The translations under genes were made by a program, and so were the position numbers. Shown piece by piece: positions 26,408-35,781 of a stretch of DNA of 55,822 bases. Each line of letters starts with the position of its first letter. The stretch's first letter is position 1. Below the pieces are notes generated by a model. It was given only the letters and a program-made list of their open reading frames with translations, was not told the DNA's origin and ran no database searches. The stretch is from Coprenecus sp964640305 (lineage in GTDB: Bacteria; Bacteroidota; Bacteroidia; Bacteroidales; UBA932): positions 1 to 55,822 of the forward strand of contig CAZXFF010000008.1 of NCBI GenBank assembly GCA_964640305.1, written 5' to 3'.

Positions 26408-28678
26408 CTACTGCTGCTTTACTGAAAGCAGATAAGCATATCCCCTAAGCATGTGCTTCATGCTGTCTGCCATTTGCTGGGTTTCCTGAAGTATTGACTG
26501 GTACAGGATATATATATTGAGGTTGGACATGTCCTCTTCTGCCTGGAACCTGTTGACATTATCCTTACGTATAGTAGACACCGTTTTCTTGAAAGCGGAG
26601 ATTTCGCGGATAATATGCGCAGGATTGGGAGATGTCTCAGGATCGAAATCCCTGATATACCCGGCAGCCTTTCCTATCAGTACAAGGAACGATTCACACA
26701 CGGGGGCAAATTCTTCACGGCATTCTTCAGGCAACGGGTTGAAATTGTTTTCAAGGTGCTCAGAACAAGGCTCCGTAATCCTTTTCAAGCCATAAAGCAA
26801 TTGTGAAAGGTTGTTTGATGACAGATGGAACCAAGTACCGGCCTGCAGGGAGATTACCGGATCCGTACGTTTCATGGCCTGTATCTCCTTTCTCCTTATC
26901 ACCTTGAAATCCTGCATCTCTTCCCTAAGTGACGAATACAGTTTCCTCAGGCACCGAAGGTTTTCGGACATGAAACAGCTCACAAAACGTTCATAATAGT
27001 CAGATGTATAATTCAGTACACGTAGTGTATTCTCTCTTAAGGCTTCTTTCATCAGGGACCAGACTTCATCCTTGTCCGAAGAAGCAAAGATCCTTGCAAA
27101 CCTGTCATTATCAGAAGAACTCTCTTTTGCCTTCCTGGAGAACCGGATATTGCTCTTGACTACGATAACAAGTGCCACTATACTGAAAACTATCATGGCT
27201 GCAAATCCACCGAACCGCATCAGCAATGCCACAAAAAAGCATACTGCAAAAGCGATTACTGCCGTCAAGAGCCAACCTCCCATCACAGACATCATACCCG
27301 TTACTCTGGACACTGCGGTTTCCCTGTTCCACGCCCTGTCCATCAGGGATGTTCCCATAGCTACTGTAAACGTGACAAAAGTTGTGGACAACGGTAATTT
27401 CAGTGATGTTCCCAATGCTATAAGAAGAGCAGAAACAACTAGATTCACAGATGCTCTGAGCTGGTCAAACGCAGCTCCTTCCACTATATCTGCATTCTTC
27501 TTGTCAAAACGGGCATCAATCCAGTTTTTCACCTTTACAGGAGTTACCCGATCAAGCGCCACTCCCAAAGAATTGCCCATCTGTACAAGACGTCTCCCGG
27601 CCGCTGACGATCCGAAAGAGTTCTCACCGTCATTCTGGTTAGTAAGGCTCACCTCAGTGTTGATCACGTTTCTCGCTTTCCTGGAGGTAGCCAGAGCCAA
27701 CACCATAATGACACCGGATGCTATGAGGAGAAAGACAGGAGTTTCAGCAGGACCGAGCAGGCTTTCCATCATGTAGTTGTCAGCACCGACTCCCGTGCCA
27801 TTGGCAGCATAATCCTGATATGCAGCTATTCCGGTAAACGGCACACCGACAAAGTTGACAAGGTCGTTCCCTGCAAAGGCCATTGCGAGGGACAAAGTGC
27901 CCAATAAGACTATTATCCTGAGTATGTTGACCTTGCACCATTGCAAAATCTGCATAAGGACAGAACTTCCAATGAAAAAGTACAGCACAATCTTCCCTGT
28001 ATTCTCTTTTATCCACTGATTGTTTTCCGGAGTCATGAAAGCAGCATCCTTCAGTCCTTTTATTACCAGAAAATACAAAATGGCCGTAACTGCAATGCCG
28101 CCGAAAATGCCGCCGAAATACTTCATCTTTTCCTTATAGCGGAATGTGAACAGGGTACGGGTTATCCACTGGATGACTATCCCGAAGAAAAAGGCTATTA
28201 TAATGGAGAGGAATATGCCCAACACTACCGACAAAGCCTTGTCTGCATTTATCATTTCTGCAAAGGTAAGGGCACCGTCAGTCTGGAATGACTTTATTAT
28301 GGCAAGCGCTACCGTACCACCAAGCAACTCGAACACAAGGGAAACCGTCGTGGATGTCGGAAGCCCCCTGGAATTGAATGCGTCCAGAAGTATCACATCG
28401 GTAACCATCACCGCCAGGAATATACACAAGAGTTCAGAAAACGAAAAATACTGCGGCTGGAAAATACCATGCCTTGCGACATCCATCATTCCATTGCTGA
28501 GGGCCGCTCCCGCAAAAACCCCTATGGATGCAATGATTATCAATGTCTTATATCTTGCTGCTTTTGATCCCACAGCAGAATTCAGAAAATTGACAGCATC
28601 ATTGCTCACTCCCACTATAATGTCGGAAACCGCAAGAAAACATAAAAAGATGATGATTCCAATGTAAAGAAACTCCAT
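26408..28678 (-). CDS. PiT-family phosphate transporter with PhoU-like tail
   Basis: Encodes 756 residues from the ATG at 28678, which places the first membrane helix at the N-terminus (MEFLYIGIIIFLCFLAVSD). The PiT signature GVSNDAVNFLNSAVGS lies in the first repeat, and the second repeat has PLSTTFVTFTVAMGTS. About ten membrane helices end near residue 530, and the last 220 residues are helical and soluble, resembling PhoU/DUF47. PiT proteins bring in metal-phosphate with a proton or sodium ion. The fused PhoU-like part would report transport state. The PhoB-like regulator follows 29 nt later and then the kinase, forming a phosphate-response cluster. Confidence 0.92.
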   Translation of the reverse strand: MEFLYIGIIIFLCFLAVSDIIVGVSNDAVNFLNSAVGSKAARYKTLIIIASIGVFAGAALSNGMMDVARHGIFQPQYFSFSELLCIFLAVMVTDVILLDAFNSRGLPTSTTVSLVFELLGGTVALAIIKSFQTDGALTFAEMINADKALSVVLGIFLSIIIAFFFGIVIQWITRTLFTFRYKEKMKYFGGIFGGIAVTAILYFLVIKGLKDAAFMTPENNQWIKENTGKIVLYFFIGSSVLMQILQWCKVNILRIIVLLGTLSLAMAFAGNDLVNFVGVPFTGIAAYQDYAANGTGVGADNYMMESLLGPAETPVFLLIASGVIMVLALATSRKARNVINTEVSLTNQNDGENSFGSSAAGRRLVQMGNSLGVALDRVTPVKVKNWIDARFDKKNADIVEGAAFDQLRASVNLVVSALLIALGTSLKLPLSTTFVTFTVAMGTSLMDRAWNRETAVSRVTGMMSVMGGWLLTAVIAFAVCFFVALLMRFGGFAAMIVFSIVALVIVVKSNIRFSRKAKESSSDNDRFARIFASSDKDEVWSLMKEALRENTLRVLNYTSDYYERFVSCFMSENLRCLRKLYSSLREEMQDFKVIRRKEIQAMKRTDPVISLQAGTWFHLSSNNLSQLLYGLKRITEPCSEHLENNFNPLPEECREEFAPVCESFLVLIGKAAGYIRDFDPETSPNPAHIIREISAFKKTVSTIRKDNVNRFQAEEDMSNLNIYILYQSILQETQQMADSMKHMLRGYAYLLSVKQQ

Positions 28679-28684
28679 AATTTG

Positions 28685-28711
28685 TATCTTTGTTTGATGC
28701 AGGCAAAGGTA
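28685..28711. promoter_or_regulatory. Back-to-back -7 boxes between the phosphate transporter and SDR genes
   Basis: TATCTTTG at 28685-28692 faces the SDR gene on the plus strand. On the minus strand TACCTTTG (28711-28704) faces the transporter. The boxes point towards each other and the two transcripts would overlap. The -33 elements are weak on both strands. Confidence 0.45.
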
Positions 28712-28765
28712 TTTCCTGTCTGTTACAAACATATTACAAATAAATTAATAATACATTGCAAGAAT

Positions 28766-29524
28766 ATGGGGAAAATCGTTCTCATCACGGGCGCAACAAG
28801 CGGTATCGGAAAAAGCTGCGCCAAGAAATTCGCATCGGAAGGATACGATCTCATCCTGAACGGCCGCAATCCTGAAAAGCTTGAGGCACTCACGAAGGAA
28901 TTCGATGGCAGTTCTGTCCGGATACTGCCTCTGGTTTTCGATGTGCGTGACCGTTCTTCCATAGAAAAGGCCCTGTCGACTCTGGATGGAAACTGGAAGA
29001 ACATAGATGTACTTATAAACAATGCCGGGCTTGTATTCGGCACCGACAAGGAATTTGAAGGGAATCTGGACGAGTGGGACATAATGATCGATACCAACAT
29101 CCGTGGCCTTCTCACAATGACCAGACTGATAGTCCCCGGCATGGTGGAACGCGGCAAAGGACATATCATCAACATCGGTTCGATTGCCGGAGACGCTGCA
29201 TATCCTGGAGGAAGTGTCTACTGCGCAACAAAAGCTGCAGTAAAGGCTCTTTCAGACGGCCTGAGGATAGACCTGGTGGATACCCCTCTGAAAGTAACGA
29301 ACATCAAACCCGGGCTAGTGGAGACAAACTTCTCGGTAGTAAGGTTCCGGGGCGACAAGGCAAAGGCAGATGCAGTCTACAAAGGGCTGGAACCTCTGTG
29401 CGGAGACGATATAGCAAACGTTGCATGGTTTGCAGTAAGTGCTCCTGAACATGTCCAGATTGCAGAAATACTCGTTATGCCCACAAACCAGGCTACAGGT
29501 ACAATAAACTACAAAAGGCCCTGA
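28766..29524 (+). CDS. Short-chain dehydrogenase/reductase
   Basis: Encodes 252 residues from the ATG at 28766, which puts the cofactor motif TGATSGIG at residues 8-15. NNAG is present, the catalytic serine is in NIGSIAG, and the YCATK motif supplies the Tyr and Lys. The nearest known type is the YdfG-like group (NADP-dependent 3-hydroxy acid or serine dehydrogenase), but substrate cannot be fixed. It converges on the MacB-type permease gene with a 3-nt gap. Confidence 0.9.
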   Translation: MGKIVLITGATSGIGKSCAKKFASEGYDLILNGRNPEKLEALTKEFDGSSVRILPLVFDVRDRSSIEKALSTLDGNWKNIDVLINNAGLVFGTDKEFEGNLDEWDIMIDTNIRGLLTMTRLIVPGMVERGKGHIINIGSIAGDAAYPGGSVYCATKAAVKALSDGLRIDLVDTPLKVTNIKPGLVETNFSVVRFRGDKAKADAVYKGLEPLCGDDIANVAWFAVSAPEHVQIAEILVMPTNQATGTINYKRP

Positions 29525-29527
29525 GTT

Positions 29528-30802
29528 TCAGGAATTGATTGCCCGGACAGGATCAGCTGACGCAGCCTGATATGCAGGGACAAGACCGGCCAGCAATCCT
29601 ATTACAACTGATATGGCTACACCGTTTATGGCATTCGCAAAGGATATTTCCATTACGAATACTCCGTTAGTGTTGAGTGCCATAAACAGAAGCCATACGA
29701 ACATAAGCCCGATTATCCCTCCTGCAATGGAAAGGACCGAAGCTTCTACCATATACTGAGTCATGATTACATACCTCTTGGCTCCCAGTGCTTTCTGTAT
29801 GCCTATCTGCGGCATCCGTTCACGTACTGACACAAACATGATGTTCGCAATGCCGAATCCTCCTATGACCAGTGAAAATGCACCTATAATCCATCCTGCA
29901 AGACTGAACTTTCCCATAATATCATCGAACATGTCCAGCAGGAATGTCATCTCGCTGATAGAGAAATTGTCCTTGCGGTCCGGAGACAGACGGCGGCATG
30001 AACGGAACAACATACGGATTTCATCCTTGAAAGCCTGCTTGTCCACACCCTCACCGGCTGCCGCCATAATCATAGGAATCGCCCCCTGACCCTTGGATAT
30101 CTGTTTTCCGTAAAGCAGAGGTATTACCGCAGAATTGTCAGTCTCCACCATTGATGCCATGCTCTCCCCCTGCTTTTTCATGACTCCCACCACTACAGCA
30201 TTACGTCCATATACCTTCACCCTTTCCCCCAATGGGCTCTTACCAGGAAAAAGATCCGCAGCTACAGCATCCCCTATGACTGCAACATTGATACCGTTCC
30301 TGAACTCCAGAGGAGAGATATGCCTGCCATCTGCTATTTCCATTGACATGACATTTTCCACCCCCTCCGTGGTCATCAGAATGGTTGCCCCATCCACCTT
30401 CCTGCGCCCTGCGGACACCTGCCCTCCTTGCATTATACTGTAGACAATGCTTCCTGGAAGAGAGAGGTTTGAAGCCACATACTCGAACTGTTCTTCCGTA
30501 AGCTTAGGCCTCTGCATATAATCCCACCATTCCAGCGGCTTTCCGTCATCACCGGTCTCCATTCCATCTCCCATCATCGGGAAGGTACTTATGAACATGG
30601 CATCGCTGCCGAAAGACCTGATGCCCTCCAGAATGTTCTTTTCAAGCGAATCGACTGCACACAATACAGTCACTATGGAAAATATACCGATGGATACTCC
30701 GAAAAAAGACAGAAATGTACGGAGCCTTTCGGATTTCAGAGAATAGATTGCAAAAGAGATGCTCTCCGCCATCAAACCCAACATTGTCCCAATCCCTTTC
30801 AT
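29528..30802 (-). CDS. MacB/FtsX-type ABC permease
   Basis: Encodes 424 residues from the ATG at 30802; a TTG lies three codons earlier. One N-terminal membrane helix (about 25-48, TFLSFFGVSIGIFSIVTVL) is followed by a large periplasmic MacB-type domain (about 50-290). Three membrane helices make up the FtsX core (IGAFSLVIGGFGIANIMFVS, then QIGIQKALGAKR). This is the pattern of the MacB/LolC/E permease superfamily. No ATPase or membrane-fusion gene adjoins; the gene follows mutS by 22 nt and is probably co-transcribed. The ATPase encoded at 21110-21763 could be a partner, but this is only a possibility. Confidence 0.88.
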   Translation of the reverse strand: MKGIGTMLGLMAESISFAIYSLKSERLRTFLSFFGVSIGIFSIVTVLCAVDSLEKNILEGIRSFGSDAMFISTFPMMGDGMETGDDGKPLEWWDYMQRPKLTEEQFEYVASNLSLPGSIVYSIMQGGQVSAGRRKVDGATILMTTEGVENVMSMEIADGRHISPLEFRNGINVAVIGDAVAADLFPGKSPLGERVKVYGRNAVVVGVMKKQGESMASMVETDNSAVIPLLYGKQISKGQGAIPMIMAAAGEGVDKQAFKDEIRMLFRSCRRLSPDRKDNFSISEMTFLLDMFDDIMGKFSLAGWIIGAFSLVIGGFGIANIMFVSVRERMPQIGIQKALGAKRYVIMTQYMVEASVLSIAGGIIGLMFVWLLFMALNTNGVFVMEISFANAINGVAISVVIGLLAGLVPAYQAASADPVRAINS

Positions 30803-30824
30803 ATCCTGCAAATTTGAATCAAAA

Positions 30825-33494
30825 TCAGTTTATGCCTACTTTATGCTGAAGGTCCCGGAGTGTGTCGAAAGCATCCATAGGCGTCATATTGTTCATGTCA
30901 AGCTTCTCCAGCCTTTCCCTTATGCTAGCAAGCAACGGATCATCCAGCTGGAAAATCGAGAGCTGGACTTCGTGGTCATCGTCCCTTTGGGCTCTCTTCC
31001 GCTGCCTGAGTGACTGCATCCTGCCTTTCAGCGGATCCGCATTTCCTGCCCCCGCTTCCAGTTTCTTCAGGATTTTCTCCGCAGATTTGACCACTTCGTC
31101 AGGAACACCGGCCAGCCTCGCAACGTGGATACCGAAACTGTGTGCGACACCACCTTCCGAAAGTTTTCTCAAAAATAGCACTTTCCCGTCAACTTCCTTC
31201 ACCTCTATATGAAAGTTTTTTACCCTTTTGTAATTCTCTTCCAGCTCGTTCAGTTCATGGTAGTGGGTTGCGAACAAGGTCTTCGCCCCTCCGCCGTGCT
31301 CGTGGATATACTCCACAATAGCCCAGGCAATGGACATCCCGTCATAAGTGCTAGTCCCCCTTCCGATCTCATCCAGAAGTATGAGGGAGTCAGGAGTCAT
31401 ATTGTTCAGAATCGCTGCAGTCTCCAGCATTTCGACCATAAATGTGGATTCACCTCTTGATATATTGTCCGAGGCTCCTACGCGGGTGAATATCTTGTCA
31501 AACACCCCAATGTGTGCCGCTTTTGCCGGCACAAATGATCCGGCCTGAGCCATAACGGCAATCAGTGCAGTCTGCCTCAACAGTGCCGACTTTCCGGACA
31601 TGTTGGGACCGGTCAGTATGATAATCTGCTGCTTCTCCCCGTCCAGATACACGTCATTGGCTACATATTCCTCACCGGCTGGCAGCATTCTCTCAATTAC
31701 CGGATGCCGCCCCTGCTTGATGCTCAGGATATTGCCGTTGTCCATCTGCGGGCGGCAGTATCCGAAATCCTCCGCACAGGCAGCAAAGGACAGAAGGCAG
31801 TCAATCCTTGCTGTGACAGCAGCATTCTTCTGCACCTGGCGTATATATTTCTGCACCTGCAGGATCAAGTCTCCGTATATCCGGCTCTCTATTGCATATA
31901 TCTTTTCTTCGGCACCTGTTATCTTCTCTTCATACTCCTTAAGTTCAGGTGTGATATAACGCTCTGCCGATACCAGTGTCTGCTTCCTGATCCATTCAGG
32001 AGGCACTTTGTCCTTGTGTGTATTCCGTACCTCGAGATAATACCCGAAAACATTGTTGTAACTTACTTTCAGGGAAGAAATGCCGGTCCTCTCCATCTCC
32101 CTCTGCTGGATAGACTGGACAATGCTTTTCCCGTCATGCACAATCCTCCTCAACTCATCAAGTTCCTTGTCCACTCCGGAAGCGATCACATTACCCTTGC
32201 CTATCTGCGCTGCCGGATCCTCCGCCAGGACAGTGCGTAAAGCCGACAGCAGCTCCCCGCAGTCCTCACTTTCCTTCACAAGGCGTCCCAATGCTCCTGC
32301 CTGTTTCTTTTCCAGGATTGCCGTCTTTATCGGAAGAAACTGTGCAATACCACGGCGCAACTGCATCAGTTCTCTCGGAGACACCCTGCCGGATGCTGCC
32401 CGGGAGAGAATCCTTTCAATATCCCCCATCTCCGAAATCCTTTCCGTAAGGAAAGCCGACAGTTCCCTGTCTCCCAGAAGATATTCGACTATATCATGCC
32501 TCTGGGTTATTTCCTGCAGATTCTTGGAAGGCATCGCCACCCATGAACGCAACAGCCTTGCCCCCATGGGGGAAGAAGTCTTGTCAATGACGCGGAGAAG
32601 GGACATCCCCTCCGGCGAAAGAGGCTCTATCAATTCCAGATTCCGGACGGTAAACCTGTCCAGCCACACGAAATCCCCCTCGTCTATCCTGGAAATGGAA
32701 CTGATCTGCGACAGTCCCCTGCCCGGAAAATACTCGGTATCCTCAAGGCGGTTGGACTCCAGATAGAACAGAAGGGCTCCGGCCGCTGTAACACCGAGCT
32801 GGCAACTCTCTACACCGAACCCTTTCAGGGTCGTTGTATTGAAATGCCTGACAACCTTTCTGTATGCCGACTCATATACAAAGGCCCAACCGTCCATAGT
32901 AGAGATATAGATTCCTCCGGATGATCCCACGAATCTCTCGCGGACTCCCTTTTCAAAGCCTTTCTGTACCAGAAGTTCCTTAGGAGCGAAATCCCCGATA
33001 AGCAGGTCGAGATAATCCAGAGAACCCTCCGCAATCCTGAAAGTACCGGTCGACACATCCAGAAAAGCGACACCTCCCTTATCCTTATAAAAACACAGGG
33101 ACGCAATATAGTTGTGCTGATTATCCTGCAGGACCTGAGCACTGTAGGCTACTCCTGGAGTCACAATCTCGGTAACTCCCCTCTTCACCAGTTTCTTGGC
33201 AAATCTGGGATCCTCCAGCTGGTCGCATACTGCGACCTTGTATCCGGCACGGACCAGTTTAGGCAGATAACTTTCTATGGAATGGTGGGGAAATCCCGCA
33301 AGCTCGATGAATCCTGAATCACCGTTCGATTTTCTGGTAAGGACTATCCCAAGGATCCTGCTGGCAATAACAGCATCTTCCCCGTAAGTTTCATAAAAGT
33401 CCCCTACCCTCATAAGCAGCAAGGCTTCCGGTGCTGCCGCCTTGAATGTGAAGTACTGCTTTATCAGTGGTGTATCCTCTTTTGTCTTAGCCAT
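30825..33494 (-). CDS. mutS: DNA mismatch repair protein MutS
   Basis: Encodes 889 residues from the ATG at 33494 (MAKTKEDTPLIKQYFTFK); a longer version needs a TTG within the promoter box. The mismatch-binding FxE motif is in LMRVGDFYETYGEDA. The C-terminal ATPase has Walker A GPNMSGKSALLRQ, Walker B LILLDEIGRGTSTYDG and the helix-turn-helix dimer region. MutS recognises mispaired bases after replication. The gene begins next to a divergent glycosyltransferase gene, and the MacB-type permease follows. Confidence 0.97.
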   Translation of the reverse strand: MAKTKEDTPLIKQYFTFKAAAPEALLLMRVGDFYETYGEDAVIASRILGIVLTRKSNGDSGFIELAGFPHHSIESYLPKLVRAGYKVAVCDQLEDPRFAKKLVKRGVTEIVTPGVAYSAQVLQDNQHNYIASLCFYKDKGGVAFLDVSTGTFRIAEGSLDYLDLLIGDFAPKELLVQKGFEKGVRERFVGSSGGIYISTMDGWAFVYESAYRKVVRHFNTTTLKGFGVESCQLGVTAAGALLFYLESNRLEDTEYFPGRGLSQISSISRIDEGDFVWLDRFTVRNLELIEPLSPEGMSLLRVIDKTSSPMGARLLRSWVAMPSKNLQEITQRHDIVEYLLGDRELSAFLTERISEMGDIERILSRAASGRVSPRELMQLRRGIAQFLPIKTAILEKKQAGALGRLVKESEDCGELLSALRTVLAEDPAAQIGKGNVIASGVDKELDELRRIVHDGKSIVQSIQQREMERTGISSLKVSYNNVFGYYLEVRNTHKDKVPPEWIRKQTLVSAERYITPELKEYEEKITGAEEKIYAIESRIYGDLILQVQKYIRQVQKNAAVTARIDCLLSFAACAEDFGYCRPQMDNGNILSIKQGRHPVIERMLPAGEEYVANDVYLDGEKQQIIILTGPNMSGKSALLRQTALIAVMAQAGSFVPAKAAHIGVFDKIFTRVGASDNISRGESTFMVEMLETAAILNNMTPDSLILLDEIGRGTSTYDGMSIAWAIVEYIHEHGGGAKTLFATHYHELNELEENYKRVKNFHIEVKEVDGKVLFLRKLSEGGVAHSFGIHVARLAGVPDEVVKSAEKILKKLEAGAGNADPLKGRMQSLRQRKRAQRDDDHEVQLSIFQLDDPLLASIRERLEKLDMNNMTPMDAFDTLRDLQHKVGIN

Positions 33495-33515
33495 GCGGTA
33501 TTTTTTTACGGACTC

Positions 33516-33543
33516 CAAAGATACGGTAAATTTCGTATCTTTG
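33516..33543. promoter_or_regulatory. Divergent -7 boxes forming a perfect palindrome (mutS and glycosyltransferase genes)
   Basis: CAAAGATACG (33516-33525) and CGTATCTTTG (33534-33543) form a perfect 10-bp inverted repeat with an 8-nt spacer. Each arm contains a -7 box: TATCTTTG towards the glycosyltransferase gene on plus, and the same box towards mutS on minus. Neither has a normal -33 element because the other box occupies that area. The plus box ends 8 nt before the glycosyltransferase ATG. Confidence 0.55.
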
Positions 33544-33551
33544 AAACCGGT

Positions 33552-34916
33552 ATGAAAAGGGTACTCATAATTACATATTACTGGCCACCCAGCGGTGGTT
33601 CCGGAGTCCAGAGATGGCTGAAGTTTTCAAAATACCTGCCGCAGTACGGCTGGCAACCGGTCATCTACACACCCTCAAATCCGGAATTGACACTCACTGA
33701 CAACACTCTAACTGACGAAGTGCCTCCGGAAGCGGAGATTCTGAAACGGAGGATTCTGGAGCCGTATTCCATTTTCCGCCTTTTTTCGAAAGGCGGCAAG
33801 AAAACTGAGGGATCAGCCTCATCTTCCACTGCTGTGAATCCTATAAATGCAGTAGGGGAAAAATCATTCATGATGAAAGTGTCCCTGTGGATAAGGGCAA
33901 ACATATTCGTACCGGATCCCCGATGCCTGTGGATAAGGCCTTCGGTGACTTTTCTGAGAAAATACCTGAAAAAACATCCTGTCGATGCAATAGTCACGAC
34001 CGGACCTCCCCATTCAATGCACCTTATAGGGCTGCACCTCCACAAGGCCACCGGTATCAGGTGGGTCGCCGATTTCCGTGATCCGTGGACAAGGATTTTC
34101 TATTTCAAACATCTTCCGATGACCGGAGCTGTAAGGAACAGACACCTGCGCCTTGAGAAAAAGGTACTCCGGAACGCAGACGCAGTAGTGTCGGTAACAG
34201 ACCTTATAACCGGACAACTGGAATCCGTTTCTGCCAGACACCCTGCAGGACAGTCCCGTTTCCACACCATTGAAAACGGATATGATGAAGAAGATTTCCT
34301 GGAACGGATAGAACCGGACAGCAGTTTCGCCATCACGCACACAGGTGTATTTTCCGCAGAAGGAAATCCTGAAAGGCTTTGGGAAGTGCTAGGCGAGCTT
34401 TGCAGAGATAAGGCCGGTTTCAGGGACGACCTGAAAATAGTCCTGGCGGGTAAAACAGACAATGAAATCATCAGTGACATGGAAGCTGCCGGTCTCGGAG
34501 ACCGGATAGTAAACCACGGCTACGTCAGACACTCCGAGTGCAATGCACTGCAGCAACAGGCCAGAATACTGCTGCTGCCCCTCCGTAAGGAACCGGAGGC
34601 AGACGGCATTCTTACCGGAAAATATTTCGAGTATCTGGCTGCAGGCAGACCGATAGTGGCATTCGGGCCTCACGGAGGAGCTTTGGACATATCACTTGAA
34701 AAAACAGGTGCCGGGCACATCTTCGGATGGGACGAATACGAAAGCCTGCGGTCGCATATCCTTGAACTGTACAAGGCCTACAAGAGCGGTGGAGACAATA
34801 TCGAGTTCAATCCTGACCGAAAGGAGATATCCGGATATTCCCGCAAATCTCTCGCCGGCAGGATTGCCTCCCTGCTGGATTTGCTGCCAGATGATTTCGG
34901 TGGAAGCACGGTGTGA
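33552..34916 (+). CDS. Glycosyltransferase, GT4-like
   Basis: Encodes 454 residues with the GT-B fold. The N-terminal domain carries YYWPPSGGSGVQRW, a nucleotide-sugar transferase glycine loop seen in GT4-type enzymes. The middle has DAIVTTGPPHS and WVADFRDPW, and the C-terminal domain has the donor-site region with LLLPLRKEPEADGILTGKYFE and YLAAGRPIVAFG. It would move an activated sugar to a glycan or lipid acceptor in the cytoplasm. No other polysaccharide genes adjoin, so the product is unknown. A leader of only a few nucleotides is expected from the nearby promoter box. Confidence 0.88.
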   Translation: MKRVLIITYYWPPSGGSGVQRWLKFSKYLPQYGWQPVIYTPSNPELTLTDNTLTDEVPPEAEILKRRILEPYSIFRLFSKGGKKTEGSASSSTAVNPINAVGEKSFMMKVSLWIRANIFVPDPRCLWIRPSVTFLRKYLKKHPVDAIVTTGPPHSMHLIGLHLHKATGIRWVADFRDPWTRIFYFKHLPMTGAVRNRHLRLEKKVLRNADAVVSVTDLITGQLESVSARHPAGQSRFHTIENGYDEEDFLERIEPDSSFAITHTGVFSAEGNPERLWEVLGELCRDKAGFRDDLKIVLAGKTDNEIISDMEAAGLGDRIVNHGYVRHSECNALQQQARILLLPLRKEPEADGILTGKYFEYLAAGRPIVAFGPHGGALDISLEKTGAGHIFGWDEYESLRSHILELYKAYKSGGDNIEFNPDRKEISGYSRKSLAGRIASLLDLLPDDFGGSTV

Positions 34917-34998
34917 AAAATCCACCTTTGATTATCAATGGGTTACAACAATCTGCGTGGATTTGAGGGTTTTAAAACTGATCAAAAGCCGGAGAAGC

Positions 34999-35685
34999 CT
35001 ACTTTTTGCGTGCGGCAATTGCCATAAACACCCCGAGTATCACACCCAGCAATGCAGCAAAGAGCACTCTCGCCGAAGGCGGAAGCAGAAAAGTTATGGT
35101 ATGTGCAGGGAACCAGAAAAGGGGGATGGTTTTCTTGAAGACAAAACCCCACTGGGCTTTCCAGTTGATTTCGGACATGATTTCACCCATTTTCAGAGGA
35201 TGAAGCAATGCCGCTGCAGAGCCACCGTAACTGGAGATATGCATATCCGTGATCTTGTGCAGGGTCATGAATACAGGTGCGAATATGGAGTTCATAGCTA
35301 CAGATACACAGAATGCAACCAGTACTTTGCCCCAGCACAATTCCCCCGCAAGCATGGATGAAGCACCTTCCATTCCCAGATATTCCAGAAATGCGGGAGT
35401 GCCTTTCGAGAATATGATCATGGCCATATTGATACCCATACCGAGTATTCCCCACACCACGATCTTCGGAAGCAGCCCGAAACTCCTGCTGCAGTAAACC
35501 CCGGTCGAGATTCTGGCCCCGAGCATTTCGCCGGCAGTGGCAAGTACTGCAAATTTCACGAAACTCATTATCATTCCATGGTCTGCATTGAAGTGCAGAT
35601 ATGCCCTGTAAACAGTTTCAGATACAAAGAAAGGAAGAAGAAGGGCAATTGTACAGAAAAAGAATACAATATCGGATTTTTTCAT
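34999..35685 (-). CDS. Polytopic membrane protein, possibly Mpv17/PMP22-like
   Basis: Encodes 228 residues with about five or six membrane segments (about 5-22, 37-55, 72-90, 110-132, 190-222). Phrases such as NWKAQWGFVFKKTIPLFWFP and TFLLPPSARVLFAALLG recall the WxxWPxxQxxNF...VP...R region of the Mpv17/PMP22 family. The likeness is loose, so the name is tentative. It lies 96 nt after the GH109-like gene, separated by a hairpin. No transport substrate or partner can be suggested. Confidence 0.6.
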   Translation of the reverse strand: MKKSDIVFFFCTIALLLPFFVSETVYRAYLHFNADHGMIMSFVKFAVLATAGEMLGARISTGVYCSRSFGLLPKIVVWGILGMGINMAMIIFSKGTPAFLEYLGMEGASSMLAGELCWGKVLVAFCVSVAMNSIFAPVFMTLHKITDMHISSYGGSAAALLHPLKMGEIMSEINWKAQWGFVFKKTIPLFWFPAHTITFLLPPSARVLFAALLGVILGVFMAIAARKK

Positions 35686-35700
35686 GATTCAATTAAACAA

Positions 35701-35745
35701 TTGCAGCCGCCCATGCGGTGTTGATCCTGCACAGGGCAGCTGCAA
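35701..35745 (-). terminator. Hairpin after the GH109-type gene
   Basis: TTGCAGCCGCCC (35701-35712) pairs with GGGCAGCTGCAA (35734-35745) at 11 of 12 positions across a 21-nt loop. On the minus strand it is followed by TTGTTTAATTG, so it could end or attenuate transcription from the GH109-type gene before the membrane-protein gene. Confidence 0.5.
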
Positions 35746-35781
35746 ATAACTGTTGTCCTTTTTTCCTGAAAGGATTCCAGA

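Noticed and set aside
34918..34964. 8-bp inverted repeat AAATCCAC / GTGGATTT after the glycosyltransferase gene
   Set aside because: The arms are short, 31 nt apart and not followed by a T run, so it cannot be called a terminator or operator.
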